From: Gammaproteobacteria bacterium
Lineage (GTDB): Bacteria > Pseudomonadota > Gammaproteobacteria > GRL18
NCBI GenBank assembly: GCA_028571885.1
Contig: JAPVVU010000095.1
Coordinates: forward strand, 1 to 9,915
Direction of reading: 5' to 3'
DNA length: 9,915 nucleotides
Shown here: positions 1-6,900 of the stretch, one piece after another
How positions within the stretch are numbered: the first letter of the stretch is position 1
Layout: every line of letters starts with the position of its first letter
Program-made: the position numbers and the translations under genes
Notes under the pieces: generated by a model
Told to the model about the DNA's origin: nothing
Database searches by the model: none
What the model saw: only the letters and a program-made list of their open reading frames with translations

Positions 1-64
1 CGATTTGACGCAGTCCGAGCACAATAATAAACGCCAGATTATAATGCTCATTGTTTCCCCTCAT
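1..64 (-). CDS. Possible 5' end of a hydrophobic protein, cut by the window edge
   Basis: On the minus strand an ATG at 64 opens a frame that stays open to the window edge (21 codons). It starts MRGNNEHYNL and continues into a hydrophobic stretch, AFIIVLGL, that could begin a membrane helix. It would lie 43 bases after the stop of the DUF302-type gene in the same direction, so it could be the next gene of that transcript. Support is thin: the upstream AGG is only four bases from the ATG, and the piece is too short for any family match. A competing plus-strand frame runs open from position 2 to a TAG at 104-106 and could instead be the tail of a converging gene. Function unknown. Confidence 0.25.
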   Translation of the reverse strand, partial: MRGNNEHYNLAFIIVLGLRQI

Positions 65-107
65 GGGGCCTACTTTTGGAGGAACAGTTATTTAGTAATA
101 AAATAGT

Positions 108-680
108 CTAGAAATCCCCTTCTGCAGCACGTTCCATCACTTCAAGAATAATATTCTTTACATTTTCTGCTTCAGCTTTTAAAGCAGGAGGCAATGGCTT
201 GCCGCCATGAATCATAAGATCCATATTGAGACTGTATAACCAAAGCTTACCTGTTTTATCTTCAACTAAACTAATTCGACAAGGCAGATAAGCTGAAAAA
301 GCATCATTGTAATCCAGCATTTGTGCGGCAGTCAGGGAGTTACAAAAAAGGAAAATTTTAACAAAACGATATTCCTTTCCTGATCGGGCTGAAATATCCT
401 TAGATAAGGGCAATTCACCAACATTTGCAATATTCAGCTCATTAGCTATCATTTTTAAACTTTTTTCAACATCGTCAGTACTTAAACCTTCCTCAACTGG
501 AAAACGCCAGACTGTTGCACTGGCAGCATCTTTTGTTTCCAGTATATTTGAAAAGAGTTCGATATAAGTATCTGCAGCACCAGGATCGAATTCACTTAGA
601 GTATTTTTCACACTAAGGAAAAGAATTCCAGAAGCAATGACTGCGACTAAGCCAATTAAGGCAAAAAGATTCTTAAACAA
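108..680 (-). CDS. Membrane-anchored DUF302-type protein
   Basis: This 190-residue protein has one hydrophobic segment near its N-terminus (about residues 5-24), reading as a signal anchor or uncleaved signal. The rest would then be a periplasmic soluble domain. Residues about 58-160 fit the DUF302 fold: a charged helix-rich first half, then a strand with FLFCN (Cys113), then LPCRISLVED (Cys134), then KLWLYSLNMDL. The CN and PC cysteines sit where many DUF302 proteins have them. The biochemical function of DUF302 is not established. I recall similar anchored proteins ending in ERAA-GDF from sulfur-oxidising bacteria, but this is memory, not a search. The start is TTG at 680, chosen because GGAG lies seven bases upstream and the hydrophobic segment follows at once. 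It is on the same strand as the yej operon but 223 bases beyond it, with its own candidate promoter, so probably a separate unit. Confidence 0.8.
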   Translation of the reverse strand: MFKNLFALIGLVAVIASGILFLSVKNTLSEFDPGAADTYIELFSNILETKDAASATVWRFPVEEGLSTDDVEKSLKMIANELNIANVGELPLSKDISARSGKEYRFVKIFLFCNSLTAAQMLDYNDAFSAYLPCRISLVEDKTGKLWLYSLNMDLMIHGGKPLPPALKAEAENVKNIILEVMERAAEGDF

Positions 681-687
681 AATATTT

Positions 688-691
688 CTCC
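688..691 (-). promoter_or_regulatory. Ribosome binding site deciding a TTG start
   Basis: GGAG on the minus strand is followed by a seven-base spacer (AAATATT) and then TTG at 680. No ATG or GTG in the same frame has comparable support, so this site is the main argument for the TTG start of the DUF302-type gene. Confidence 0.65.
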
Positions 692-707
692 GATTTTTAT
701 GATTTAT

Positions 708-736
708 TTAATATGCAAAGGGGATTTAGCAGTAAA
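708..736 (-). promoter_or_regulatory. Candidate sigma-70 promoter for the DUF302-type gene
   Basis: On the minus strand TTTACT (731-736) and TATTAA (708-713) are separated by 17 bases. Each hexamer matches the sigma-70 consensus at four of six positions. The spacing is ideal and the distance to the TTG start is about 28 bases from the -10 box. In AT-rich DNA such matches occur by chance, so this is a proposal only. Confidence 0.4.
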
Positions 737-753
737 AGTAGTTATCAAAGATG

Positions 754-769
754 TTGAAAAACTTTTCAA
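754..769. repeat. Near-palindrome TTGAAAA-AC-TTTTCAA
   Basis: Two perfect 7-base arms, TTGAAAA and TTTTCAA, are separated by two bases. The centre lies about 25 bases upstream of the candidate -35 box of the DUF302-type gene. No T-run follows in the minus direction, so it does not look like the yej terminator. A regulator site is possible, but no known family motif is recognised. Confidence 0.4.
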
Positions 770-847
770 TTATCCTGTACCTGCATAAAATATTTTTATT
801 GTAATTTTATTGGACATAAAACGATTATCATTTATTTTTAGTAATAT

Positions 848-885
848 AGCATAAAACATAATAATTTTTATGCTTTTTTTATTTT
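848..885 (+). terminator. AT-rich hairpin with T-run beyond yejF
   Basis: Arms AGCATAAAA (848-856) and TTTTATGCT (866-874) form a 9-bp stem with a 9-base loop, followed on the plus strand by six Ts, an A and four Ts. The hairpin lies about 30 bases beyond the yejF stop. The T-run suits transcription on the plus strand, whereas yejF is read on the minus strand, where the hairpin is followed only by ATATTACT. It may end antisense transcription, or act as a weak bidirectional end for the yej operon. The stem is mostly A-T, so strength is doubtful. Confidence 0.4.
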
Positions 886-903
886 CATTGTATAATCAAT
901 GAT

Positions 904-2577
904 TTAAGCAATTAATTTTTCATCTGGTTCATTTTTAAATAGAGATGCCGTTAATAAATTTTTTGTATATTTTTCCTTTGGCTTATTGAATACCTGACTT
1001 GTTTCACCTGATTCAATAATTTTACCGTCTTTCATAACCATAATACGATGTGAAACTGCTTCAATTACTTTAAGATCATGGGTAATAAATAAATACGATA
1101 TTTTATGCCGCTCTTGTAATTCTCTGAGTAAAACCAATACTTGCTTTTGCACAGAAACATCCAGAGCACTGGTTGGTTCATCTAACAAAATAAGTTTTGG
1201 TTCAAGGATAACAACTCGGGCAATGGCAATTCTCTGTCGCTGGCCACCCGAAAATTCATGAGGATAACGCCAGAGAATGTTATCTTCTAAACCGACTTCA
1301 ATTAATACATTTTTTATTTTATCGCGTCTTTGTTCTTTATTTAATTGTGGAAAATGAATCTGTAATCCTTCACCAACAATTTGTTCGATAGTCATTCTTG
1401 GTGACAAGGAAGAATAAGGATCCTGGAATACAACTTGAAATTCTTTCCTTAAAGGACGTAGTGCGGTATGTTTTAATTGATCAATTTGTTTTTCATCAAA
1501 ATAAATATCCCCCGTACATTTTTCTAATTTCAACAAACAACGTCCCAATGTTGATTTACCTGAACCAGACTCACCAACAATACCCAAAGTTTCCCCTTCT
1601 CTTAGGAAAAGATCAACATGATCAACCGCTTTTACAGTGTTCGTCGTACGCTTAAAAAAACCTTTGCTTGATGAAAAATAACACTTCAAATTATGACCGG
1701 AAAGCAACTCTTTTTTATCCTGTAAGCTGTCTGTTTCACCTTCAGGGATAACACGTTGCGGCTCGCTATCAAGCAATTTTATTGTATAAGGATGTTGGGG
1801 ATTGTTAAACAAGGCAGCTACATTCGCCTGCTCGACAATATTGCCTTCCTGCATCACACAAACCTGATCAGCAAAACGCTTGACCAAATTCAGATCATGA
1901 GAAATCATCAGAACAGCCATAGAAAAATCTTTTTTTAGTTTCTCTAACAGCAGCAATATCTGTAACTGTACAGTTACGTCAAGAGCAGTTGTTGGTTCAT
2001 CTGCAATGAGAAGTTTAGGCTCACAAGCAAGAGCCATTGCAATCATCATGCGTTGACGCTGCCCTCCAGATAAAAGATGGGGGAAAGCATCAAATCGATA
2101 ATGAGGCTGAGGAATTCCTGTCAGTTCCATTAATTCAATGGCTCGTTTTTTAGCAGCAGTTCTACTCATGCCTTTGTGAACAATCATAGGCTCCATAATT
2201 TGAGAGCCCACGGTGAATGTTGGATTGAGAGAGGTCATGGGTTCCTGAAATATCATTGAGATTTCACTGCCACGAACATTTTTTATTGCACTTTCATCGC
2301 TTCCAAGTAGGTTATTTCCTTGAAAATAAATAGAGCCAGAAGAGTAATTCATTTTTTCTTCGTCATGTAAACGCAAAATAGACATTGCTGTGACAGATTT
2401 TCCTGAACCTGACTCCCCAACCAGAGCCATTGTTTCACCTGAATCAACTGAAAAATTAATATCTCGAATGACATTGATGTCACCAGCAAGTGTCTTAAAA
2501 CTTACACTGAGATCTTTCACATCAAGAATCATTTTCTCAGGCGTTTTTGTTTCAGCAATGCGGGTTTTATTATTCAT
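904..2577 (-). CDS. yejF: Oligopeptide ABC transporter, double ATP-binding subunit YejF
   Basis: This cytoplasmic ATPase powers peptide import through YejB/YejE. It is 557 residues long and carries two complete ABC domains in one chain, as YejF does. Domain 1: Walker A GESGSGKS at 54-61, Q-loop Gln111, signature LSGGQ at 169-173, Walker B LLIADEP at 189-195 and switch His227, followed by an HPYT stretch at 262-265 typical of the Opp/Dpp family. Domain 2: Walker A at 335-342, Gln385, signature FSGGQ at 442-446, Walker B LILLDEP at 462-468 and His500. Both sites look competent. The chain is somewhat longer than the E. coli protein (about 529 residues), partly through an N-terminal extension; Met16 is an alternative start. 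The ATG at 2577 follows the yejE stop after three bases, and a GGA in the last yejE codons can serve as ribosome binding site. Last gene of the operon. Confidence 0.95.
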   Translation of the reverse strand: MNNKTRIAETKTPEKMILDVKDLSVSFKTLAGDINVIRDINFSVDSGETMALVGESGSGKSVTAMSILRLHDEEKMNYSSGSIYFQGNNLLGSDESAIKNVRGSEISMIFQEPMTSLNPTFTVGSQIMEPMIVHKGMSRTAAKKRAIELMELTGIPQPHYRFDAFPHLLSGGQRQRMMIAMALACEPKLLIADEPTTALDVTVQLQILLLLEKLKKDFSMAVLMISHDLNLVKRFADQVCVMQEGNIVEQANVAALFNNPQHPYTIKLLDSEPQRVIPEGETDSLQDKKELLSGHNLKCYFSSSKGFFKRTTNTVKAVDHVDLFLREGETLGIVGESGSGKSTLGRCLLKLEKCTGDIYFDEKQIDQLKHTALRPLRKEFQVVFQDPYSSLSPRMTIEQIVGEGLQIHFPQLNKEQRRDKIKNVLIEVGLEDNILWRYPHEFSGGQRQRIAIARVVILEPKLILLDEPTSALDVSVQKQVLVLLRELQERHKISYLFITHDLKVIEAVSHRIMVMKDGKIIESGETSQVFNKPKEKYTKNLLTASLFKNEPDEKLIA

Positions 2578-2580
2578 TTT

Positions 2581-3630
2581 TTATCCACGTCTGGTGTCAA
2601 ATGCTTCACGCAAAGCTTCACCAATAAAAATTAATAAGACCAAAGTACCAACCAGAACAGAAAATGTCGTCATGGAAAGCCACCAGGCATCAATATTGTC
2701 TTTACCCTGAGATAATAATTCCCCCAGACTTGGCGTAGAGGGTGGAACTCCAAGCCCCAGATAGTCAAGACTGGTTAATGCCAAAATGGCACCACTAATG
2801 CGAAAAGGCAGGAAGGTCAGCACGGGAACCATACTATTGGGTAAAAGGTGTTTAAACATTATAGCAACGTTAGACACTCCCATTGAGCGGGCAGCCAGGA
2901 CATAATCAAGGTTTCTTCCGCGTAAAAATTCAGCCCGAACATAATCCGATAATCCCATCCAGCCAAATAATGATAATAGAATAACAAGTAATCCTATGCT
3001 GGGCTTAAAAATTGATGCAAAGATAATCAATAAATACAATTCCGGCATAGAACTCCAGATTTCTATCAAACGTTGAGTTACCAAATCAACTTTGCCAACG
3101 AAATAGCCCTGAATGCTGCCGATAATAATACCAATAATCACTCCAATCGCAGTCAATACCAATGCAAAAATAACGGAAAGACGAAAACCGTATATTAGAC
3201 GCGCCAAAACATCCCTGCCGCGATCATCAGTTCCTAAAAAATTTTGTTCAGATGGACGTGCTGGATTAGGTATTTCTGCAAAGTAATTAATGGAATCATA
3301 GCTATAGTTATTTAGAGGATATATTGCCCAATTACCATTGCCAGTTATTTTGTCTTTTATGTAAGGATCGTTGTAATCTGTCATGGTCGCAAAATCACCG
3401 CCAAAACTGGTTTCAGGATAATCGTTAAATAAAGGATAAAAATATTGCTGTTCAAATTGAATTATTAATGGCTTGTCATTACTGATAAATTCAGCAAACA
3501 GGCTGATCACGAATAAAATAATAAAAATCCACAGTGAATAATAACCCCGTCGATTATTTTTAAAGCGCATCCACGCCCGCTGCTGCGGTGAAAGATTGAT
3601 TAATTGTGCATTGGTAAGATTCTTTGTCAT
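2581..3630 (-). CDS. yejE: Oligopeptide ABC transporter permease YejE
   Basis: An inner-membrane permease of the DppC/OppC class, pairing with YejB to form the channel. Its 349 residues are close to the E. coli length (about 341). An N-terminal cytoplasmic stretch with NRRGYYSLWIF leads into the first membrane helix (about 32-50). A large periplasmic loop specific to YejE follows (about 51-130), then the conserved LGTDDRGRDVLARLIYG block (132-148) and about five more helices. The EAA coupling loop that contacts the ATPase is DYVLAARSMGVSNVAIMFKH (242-261), followed by LLPNS. The C-terminus GEALREAFDTRRG matches the family end. It starts 19 bases after the yejB stop; the only purine-rich site near the start is a weak AAG. 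Same direction as yejA, yejB and yejF, in the canonical order. Confidence 0.95.
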   Translation of the reverse strand: MTKNLTNAQLINLSPQQRAWMRFKNNRRGYYSLWIFIILFVISLFAEFISNDKPLIIQFEQQYFYPLFNDYPETSFGGDFATMTDYNDPYIKDKITGNGNWAIYPLNNYSYDSINYFAEIPNPARPSEQNFLGTDDRGRDVLARLIYGFRLSVIFALVLTAIGVIIGIIIGSIQGYFVGKVDLVTQRLIEIWSSMPELYLLIIFASIFKPSIGLLVILLSLFGWMGLSDYVRAEFLRGRNLDYVLAARSMGVSNVAIMFKHLLPNSMVPVLTFLPFRISGAILALTSLDYLGLGVPPSTPSLGELLSQGKDNIDAWWLSMTTFSVLVGTLVLLIFIGEALREAFDTRRG

Positions 3631-3649
3631 ATTCTTATTTATTCAGCTC

Positions 3650-4705
3650 TTATGCCGTGCTGCCTGAATCAAATTTAATCCGGGGATCAATCCAAACATA
3701 AGATAAATCTGTAATAAGCTTGGTAAAAAGTCCGAGTAAGGTAAACAAATAGAGTGAACCTAAAACAACCGGGTAATCACGACGAATAATAGACTCATAG
3801 GATAATAGTCCAAGTCCATCAAGTGAAAAAATGGTTTCAATTAATAAGCTGCCGGCAAAAAAAGCAGCCAGAAAACTGGCAGGAAATCCTGTAATCAATG
3901 GAATCAAAGCATTTCTAAAAATATGCCTATATAAAATCTGATTACTGCTTAAGCCTTTCGCTTTAGCAGTCACAACATAATTCTTACGTATTTCTTCGAG
4001 AAAACTATTCTTGGTCAACATAGTCATGACTGCAAAACTGCCAATCACAGATGAAATAATAGGTAAAACCATATGCCACAAATAATCGGTTGTTTTATCA
4101 AACCATCCTAGTTGATCCCAATTATCTGATGTCAGCCCCTTAAGAGGAAATACATCAAAAAAACTGCCTCCGCCAAATAAAACAAGCAGTAAAATAGCCA
4201 GAACAAACCCAGGAATTGCATAGCCCACTAAAACAATGGTACTGGAAACAACATCAAATCGGGAACCATCTCTAACCGCTTTTGCAATCCCAAGTGGTAT
4301 ACAGGTGAGATAAGTAATAAAAAATGTCCACATACCCAAACTGATAGAGACTGGGAGTTTATCCGCCATTAATTCCATTACTGACTGGTGATGATGATAA
4401 CTTTCACCAAAATCAAAGCGAATGTAGTTGCCCATCATTGTTATAAAACGTTCTGATGCTGGCTTGTCAAACCCATACAGCGCTTTAATCTCATCCAGGC
4501 GTTCTTTATCAAGCCCTTCTGCGCCCCGATATAATTCACTGGCCATACTACCCACTTCAGTCATTTGATCCTGACCCGTCAGCTGGGCAACCAATTGCTC
4601 TACCGGACCGCCAGGTACAAATTGAGTAATTGAAAAAGTAATCAGCATGACACCAAATAGAGTTGGTATCATCAAAAGTAAACGTTTAAGTATGTAATAA
4701 AGCAT
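3650..4705 (-). CDS. yejB: Oligopeptide ABC transporter permease YejB
   Basis: An inner-membrane permease of the DppB/OppB class. Its 351 residues compare with about 364 in E. coli. The N-terminus MLYYILKRLLLMIPTLFGVM is the usual first helix, followed by the family FVPGGPVEQ motif (about 29-37). A variable periplasmic loop includes YGFDKP, then IRFDFGES precedes the transmembrane domain. The EAA coupling loop reads VVTAKAKGLSSNQILYRHIF with RNALIPL after it, and the C-terminus ends in the conserved DPRIKFD. The start at 4705 is supported by this homology, yet I see no Shine-Dalgarno sequence in the 27-base spacer after yejA, which has no GG on the coding strand. Expression may rely on the AT-rich leader or on coupling to yejA. 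Confidence 0.95.
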   Translation of the reverse strand: MLYYILKRLLLMIPTLFGVMLITFSITQFVPGGPVEQLVAQLTGQDQMTEVGSMASELYRGAEGLDKERLDEIKALYGFDKPASERFITMMGNYIRFDFGESYHHHQSVMELMADKLPVSISLGMWTFFITYLTCIPLGIAKAVRDGSRFDVVSSTIVLVGYAIPGFVLAILLLVLFGGGSFFDVFPLKGLTSDNWDQLGWFDKTTDYLWHMVLPIISSVIGSFAVMTMLTKNSFLEEIRKNYVVTAKAKGLSSNQILYRHIFRNALIPLITGFPASFLAAFFAGSLLIETIFSLDGLGLLSYESIIRRDYPVVLGSLYLFTLLGLFTKLITDLSYVWIDPRIKFDSGSTA

Positions 4706-4732
4706 TAGGTTATTAAGTTTTTATGTTTTAAG

Positions 4733-6598
4733 TTATTGAGTAACTGATGTATTCGATGTTCGATATTCTGGTTTAAACCACCAGGTTGATAGCATCCAGC
4801 CTTCTGCAGAGAAAAATTTGGGCAAAATTTCAGGCAATTCAAACTTATCCCAATAGGCAATTCGGTGTGTTGAAATATACCAATGCGGGACCAGGTAAAA
4901 TTCACTGAGCAGGACACGATCTATGGCGCGTGTCAGGGCAATTATTTCATCTCTTTTTGTTGTGTTTGCAAGCTGTTCTAACAAGCTATCAATTGCAGGA
5001 TTTTTTATTCCCGGATAGTTAGCAGAACCATCAACATCAGCAGTTTTTGAATGCCAACGGCTCTCAAGTTCATTACCAGGCACCTGACTCTGTGGATAAC
5101 TGGAAACGATCATATCAAAATCTTTAGTTTCTACCCTACGCTTATACAGGGCATAGTCAACAGTCCGATATTCCATGGTAATACCCAGCTTTTTAAGATT
5201 ACGGGCATAAGAAGCTGCAATTCGTTCAAAGGCTTTTTGGGATAAAACCAGATCAAATCGAAATGCCTGGCCATTTTTATTTCGCAAAGCACCCTCTTTA
5301 TACTCCCAACCTGCTGATTTAAGAAGTTTAATGGCTTTCCTTAAATTTTGTCGCAGTGAAGATGGTGCATTGGTAGTTGGTGGAACCCAGGCATCATCGA
5401 AAACCCCGGGCGCCAGGGAAACTTTAAAAGGTTCCAGTAATTTCTTCTCCTCAGGGGAGATTTTGCCTTTTGCAGCGAGCTCTGTATTACTAAAATAGCT
5501 GTTATTACGCTGATACTGGTTATAGAACAACATTCGATTAGCCCATTCAAAATCATAGGCCAGAACAAGGGCTTCGCGAACTCTTTTATCACTGAAAAGT
5601 GGTTTGCGGGTATTCATTATAAATCCTTGAATACCAACACTGTTTTGATGGGGAATATTGTCTTTTATAATCTCATTGCTTTTGAAAACCCGGCCGGTAT
5701 AATCTCTTGCCCACATTTTAGAGTTATATTCATGTCGAAAATCATATTCACCTGCTTTTAAGGCTTCAAGGGCAATGGTACTATCACGGAAATACTTATA
5801 TACAACCTCATCAAAATTGAACATCCCCTTACGAATCCCCAAATCTCTTGCCCAATAATCAGGGTTGCGTTTAAACTTGATCTGTTTGCCGGTATCATAA
5901 CTTTCCAGAACATAGGGACCACTGCCAATAGGTGTTTTCATAGATGTTTCTTTAAATTCTAAGTCACCAACCCAGTGCTTAGGAAACACTGAAAGATAAC
6001 TGCTGAGTAACATGGGCAGCTTGGCATTTTTTTCAGAAAAGTTAAAGCGTATATTCTGCTCATCAATAATTACCGCTTCTTTGATATTTCGAAGCGTGAT
6101 TTTATAAGCAGGATGAACATGCTTATCCTGCATCAGAGTATCAAATGAAAATTTAACATCTTCAACGGTCACTGGAGTACCATCTGAGAACTTAGCTTTA
6201 GAGTTGATGTGATAGGAAACAGATAAACCATCATCGGCAACCTTAATATCATCAGCCAGCAAACCATAAAAAGAATAAGGTTCATCCAGACTCTGTTCCA
6301 TCAAAGTTTCAAAAATTAAACCATCAACGCCATCAGCAGAAACACCTTTAAGCAGATAAGGATTTAAACGATCAAAGGTTCGAAATCCGTTTAAATCGAG
6401 ACGTCCTCCCTTTGGCGCATCAGGATTTACATAATCAAAATGAGAGAAGTTTTTTTGATATTTAGGCGTATAGCCATAAGCGATTGCATAATTAGAAAAG
6501 GCTGATTTGCTAATAGAGAACACGCATAAAAAAATTAAAAACAGTGTGAAGTTGGTGGTAGTATGACCTTTTATTGCGTGAATGAGTCCAGGCGTCAT
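4733..6598 (-). CDS. yejA: Periplasmic oligopeptide-binding protein YejA
   Basis: The extracellular solute-binding protein (family 5, SBP_bac_5) that captures peptides for YejBEF. It has 621 residues; E. coli YejA has about 604. The N-terminus carries a signal peptide: a 16-residue polar region ending in HTTTN, hydrophobic core FTLFLIFLCVFSI (17-29), and likely cleavage near SAFS/NYA (about 35). The mature start has the YejA hallmark NFSHFDYVNPDAPKGG (50-65). Other conserved parts are FSDGTPVTVEDVKFSF (137-152), IGSGPYVLESY (224-234), the RVREALVLAYDFEWAN block (339-354) and a C-terminal LVPHWYISTHRIAYWDKF (569-586). No lipobox cysteine follows the signal core, so it should be soluble in the periplasm. 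Known YejABEF systems import peptides, including microcin C in E. coli, and the related Pseudomonas Npp system takes up peptidyl antibiotics; the ligand here is unknown. First gene of the operon, with a candidate promoter upstream and only a weak GGA before the ATG. Confidence 0.95.
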   Translation of the reverse strand: MTPGLIHAIKGHTTTNFTLFLIFLCVFSISKSAFSNYAIAYGYTPKYQKNFSHFDYVNPDAPKGGRLDLNGFRTFDRLNPYLLKGVSADGVDGLIFETLMEQSLDEPYSFYGLLADDIKVADDGLSVSYHINSKAKFSDGTPVTVEDVKFSFDTLMQDKHVHPAYKITLRNIKEAVIIDEQNIRFNFSEKNAKLPMLLSSYLSVFPKHWVGDLEFKETSMKTPIGSGPYVLESYDTGKQIKFKRNPDYWARDLGIRKGMFNFDEVVYKYFRDSTIALEALKAGEYDFRHEYNSKMWARDYTGRVFKSNEIIKDNIPHQNSVGIQGFIMNTRKPLFSDKRVREALVLAYDFEWANRMLFYNQYQRNNSYFSNTELAAKGKISPEEKKLLEPFKVSLAPGVFDDAWVPPTTNAPSSLRQNLRKAIKLLKSAGWEYKEGALRNKNGQAFRFDLVLSQKAFERIAASYARNLKKLGITMEYRTVDYALYKRRVETKDFDMIVSSYPQSQVPGNELESRWHSKTADVDGSANYPGIKNPAIDSLLEQLANTTKRDEIIALTRAIDRVLLSEFYLVPHWYISTHRIAYWDKFELPEILPKFFSAEGWMLSTWWFKPEYRTSNTSVTQ

Positions 6599-6660
6599 TT
6601 TTTTCCGAATATTTACGATTTATTAAAAAATATATCTAGTTTATTATTTTTATCAAAGGT

Positions 6661-6688
6661 ATCATATCCATAATAGAATTTATTACAA
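6661..6688 (-). promoter_or_regulatory. Candidate sigma-70 promoter of the yejABEF operon
   Basis: On the minus strand TTGTAA (6683-6688) and TATGAT (6661-6666) lie 16 bases apart, matching the -35 consensus at four positions and the -10 consensus at five. Transcription would start near 6654, giving a leader of about 55 bases before yejA. It is the best match I find on this strand, but the whole spacer is AT-rich. Confidence 0.45.
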
Positions 6689-6781
6689 GTATAATATATC
6701 TTTTTACCGAGAGTATGAAAGTCGTTTTTAGTCACTTTTTTACTTAATTATATTATAACTTTCGTTTTATGATTTTCTCTA

Positions 6782-6810
6782 TTGCGATAAAAAATTCATA
6801 AAATTACACA
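6782..6810 (+). promoter_or_regulatory. Weak candidate promoter of fabI
   Basis: TTGCGA (6782-6787, four of six) and TACACA (6805-6810, three of six) are spaced by 17 bases. The leader would be about 84 bases. Several other A+T hexamers nearby, for example around TATTATAA at 6751-6758, are alternatives, so the exact promoter is not settled. Confidence 0.25.
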
Positions 6811-6888
6811 GATAGTTGTTTCCTTTCAAACGATTTCAGCATAGTGCTTTATCAATTTAGAAGAAACAAAAGAATATCAGTACTTTTT

Positions 6889-6894
6889 AAGGAG
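6889..6894 (+). promoter_or_regulatory. Ribosome binding site of fabI
   Basis: AAGGAG lies six bases before the ATG at 6901. This strong site decides the start: an in-frame GTG at 6844 would add 19 residues with no family counterpart and no comparable site. Confidence 0.9.
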
Positions 6895-6900
6895 TCAAAT

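Larger units (their letters stand above)
6599..6900. other. AT-rich divergent promoter region between yejA and fabI
   Basis: These 302 bases separate the yejA start (minus) from the fabI start (plus) and contain no convincing gene. They are strikingly A+T-rich even for this window and hold outward-facing promoter candidates for both genes. I found no clear inverted repeat, riboswitch-like fold or recognisable operator. Only the last 12 bases, with the fabI ribosome binding site, have a firm assignment. Confidence 0.6.

Noticed and set aside
57..68. Small CCCC-TCAT-GGGG inverted repeat over the possible edge start codon
   Set aside because: Four base pairs with a four-base loop is too little to call a regulatory structure.
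815..840. Possible Fur box (ATTATCA at 824-830)
   Set aside because: Only one half-site fits; the other half lacks the expected TGATAAT symmetry, and it is not near a promoter candidate.
886..901. CATTG-TATAAT-CAATG inverted repeat just after yejF
   Set aside because: Five-base arms with an A+T loop and no T-run; could be chance and has no clear role as a terminator.
1398..1655. Plus-strand open frame inside yejF
   Set aside because: Antisense shadow of the YejF ATPase domain, with no ribosome binding site or family resemblance.
4705..4917. Minus-strand open frame over the end of yejA
   Set aside because: It overlaps the conserved C-terminal coding sequence of yejA in another frame and shows no domain.
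6844..6900. GTG-initiated extension of fabI adding 19 residues
   Set aside because: The added residues have no counterpart in FabI, while the ATG at 6901 has a strong AAGGAG and the standard MGF start.
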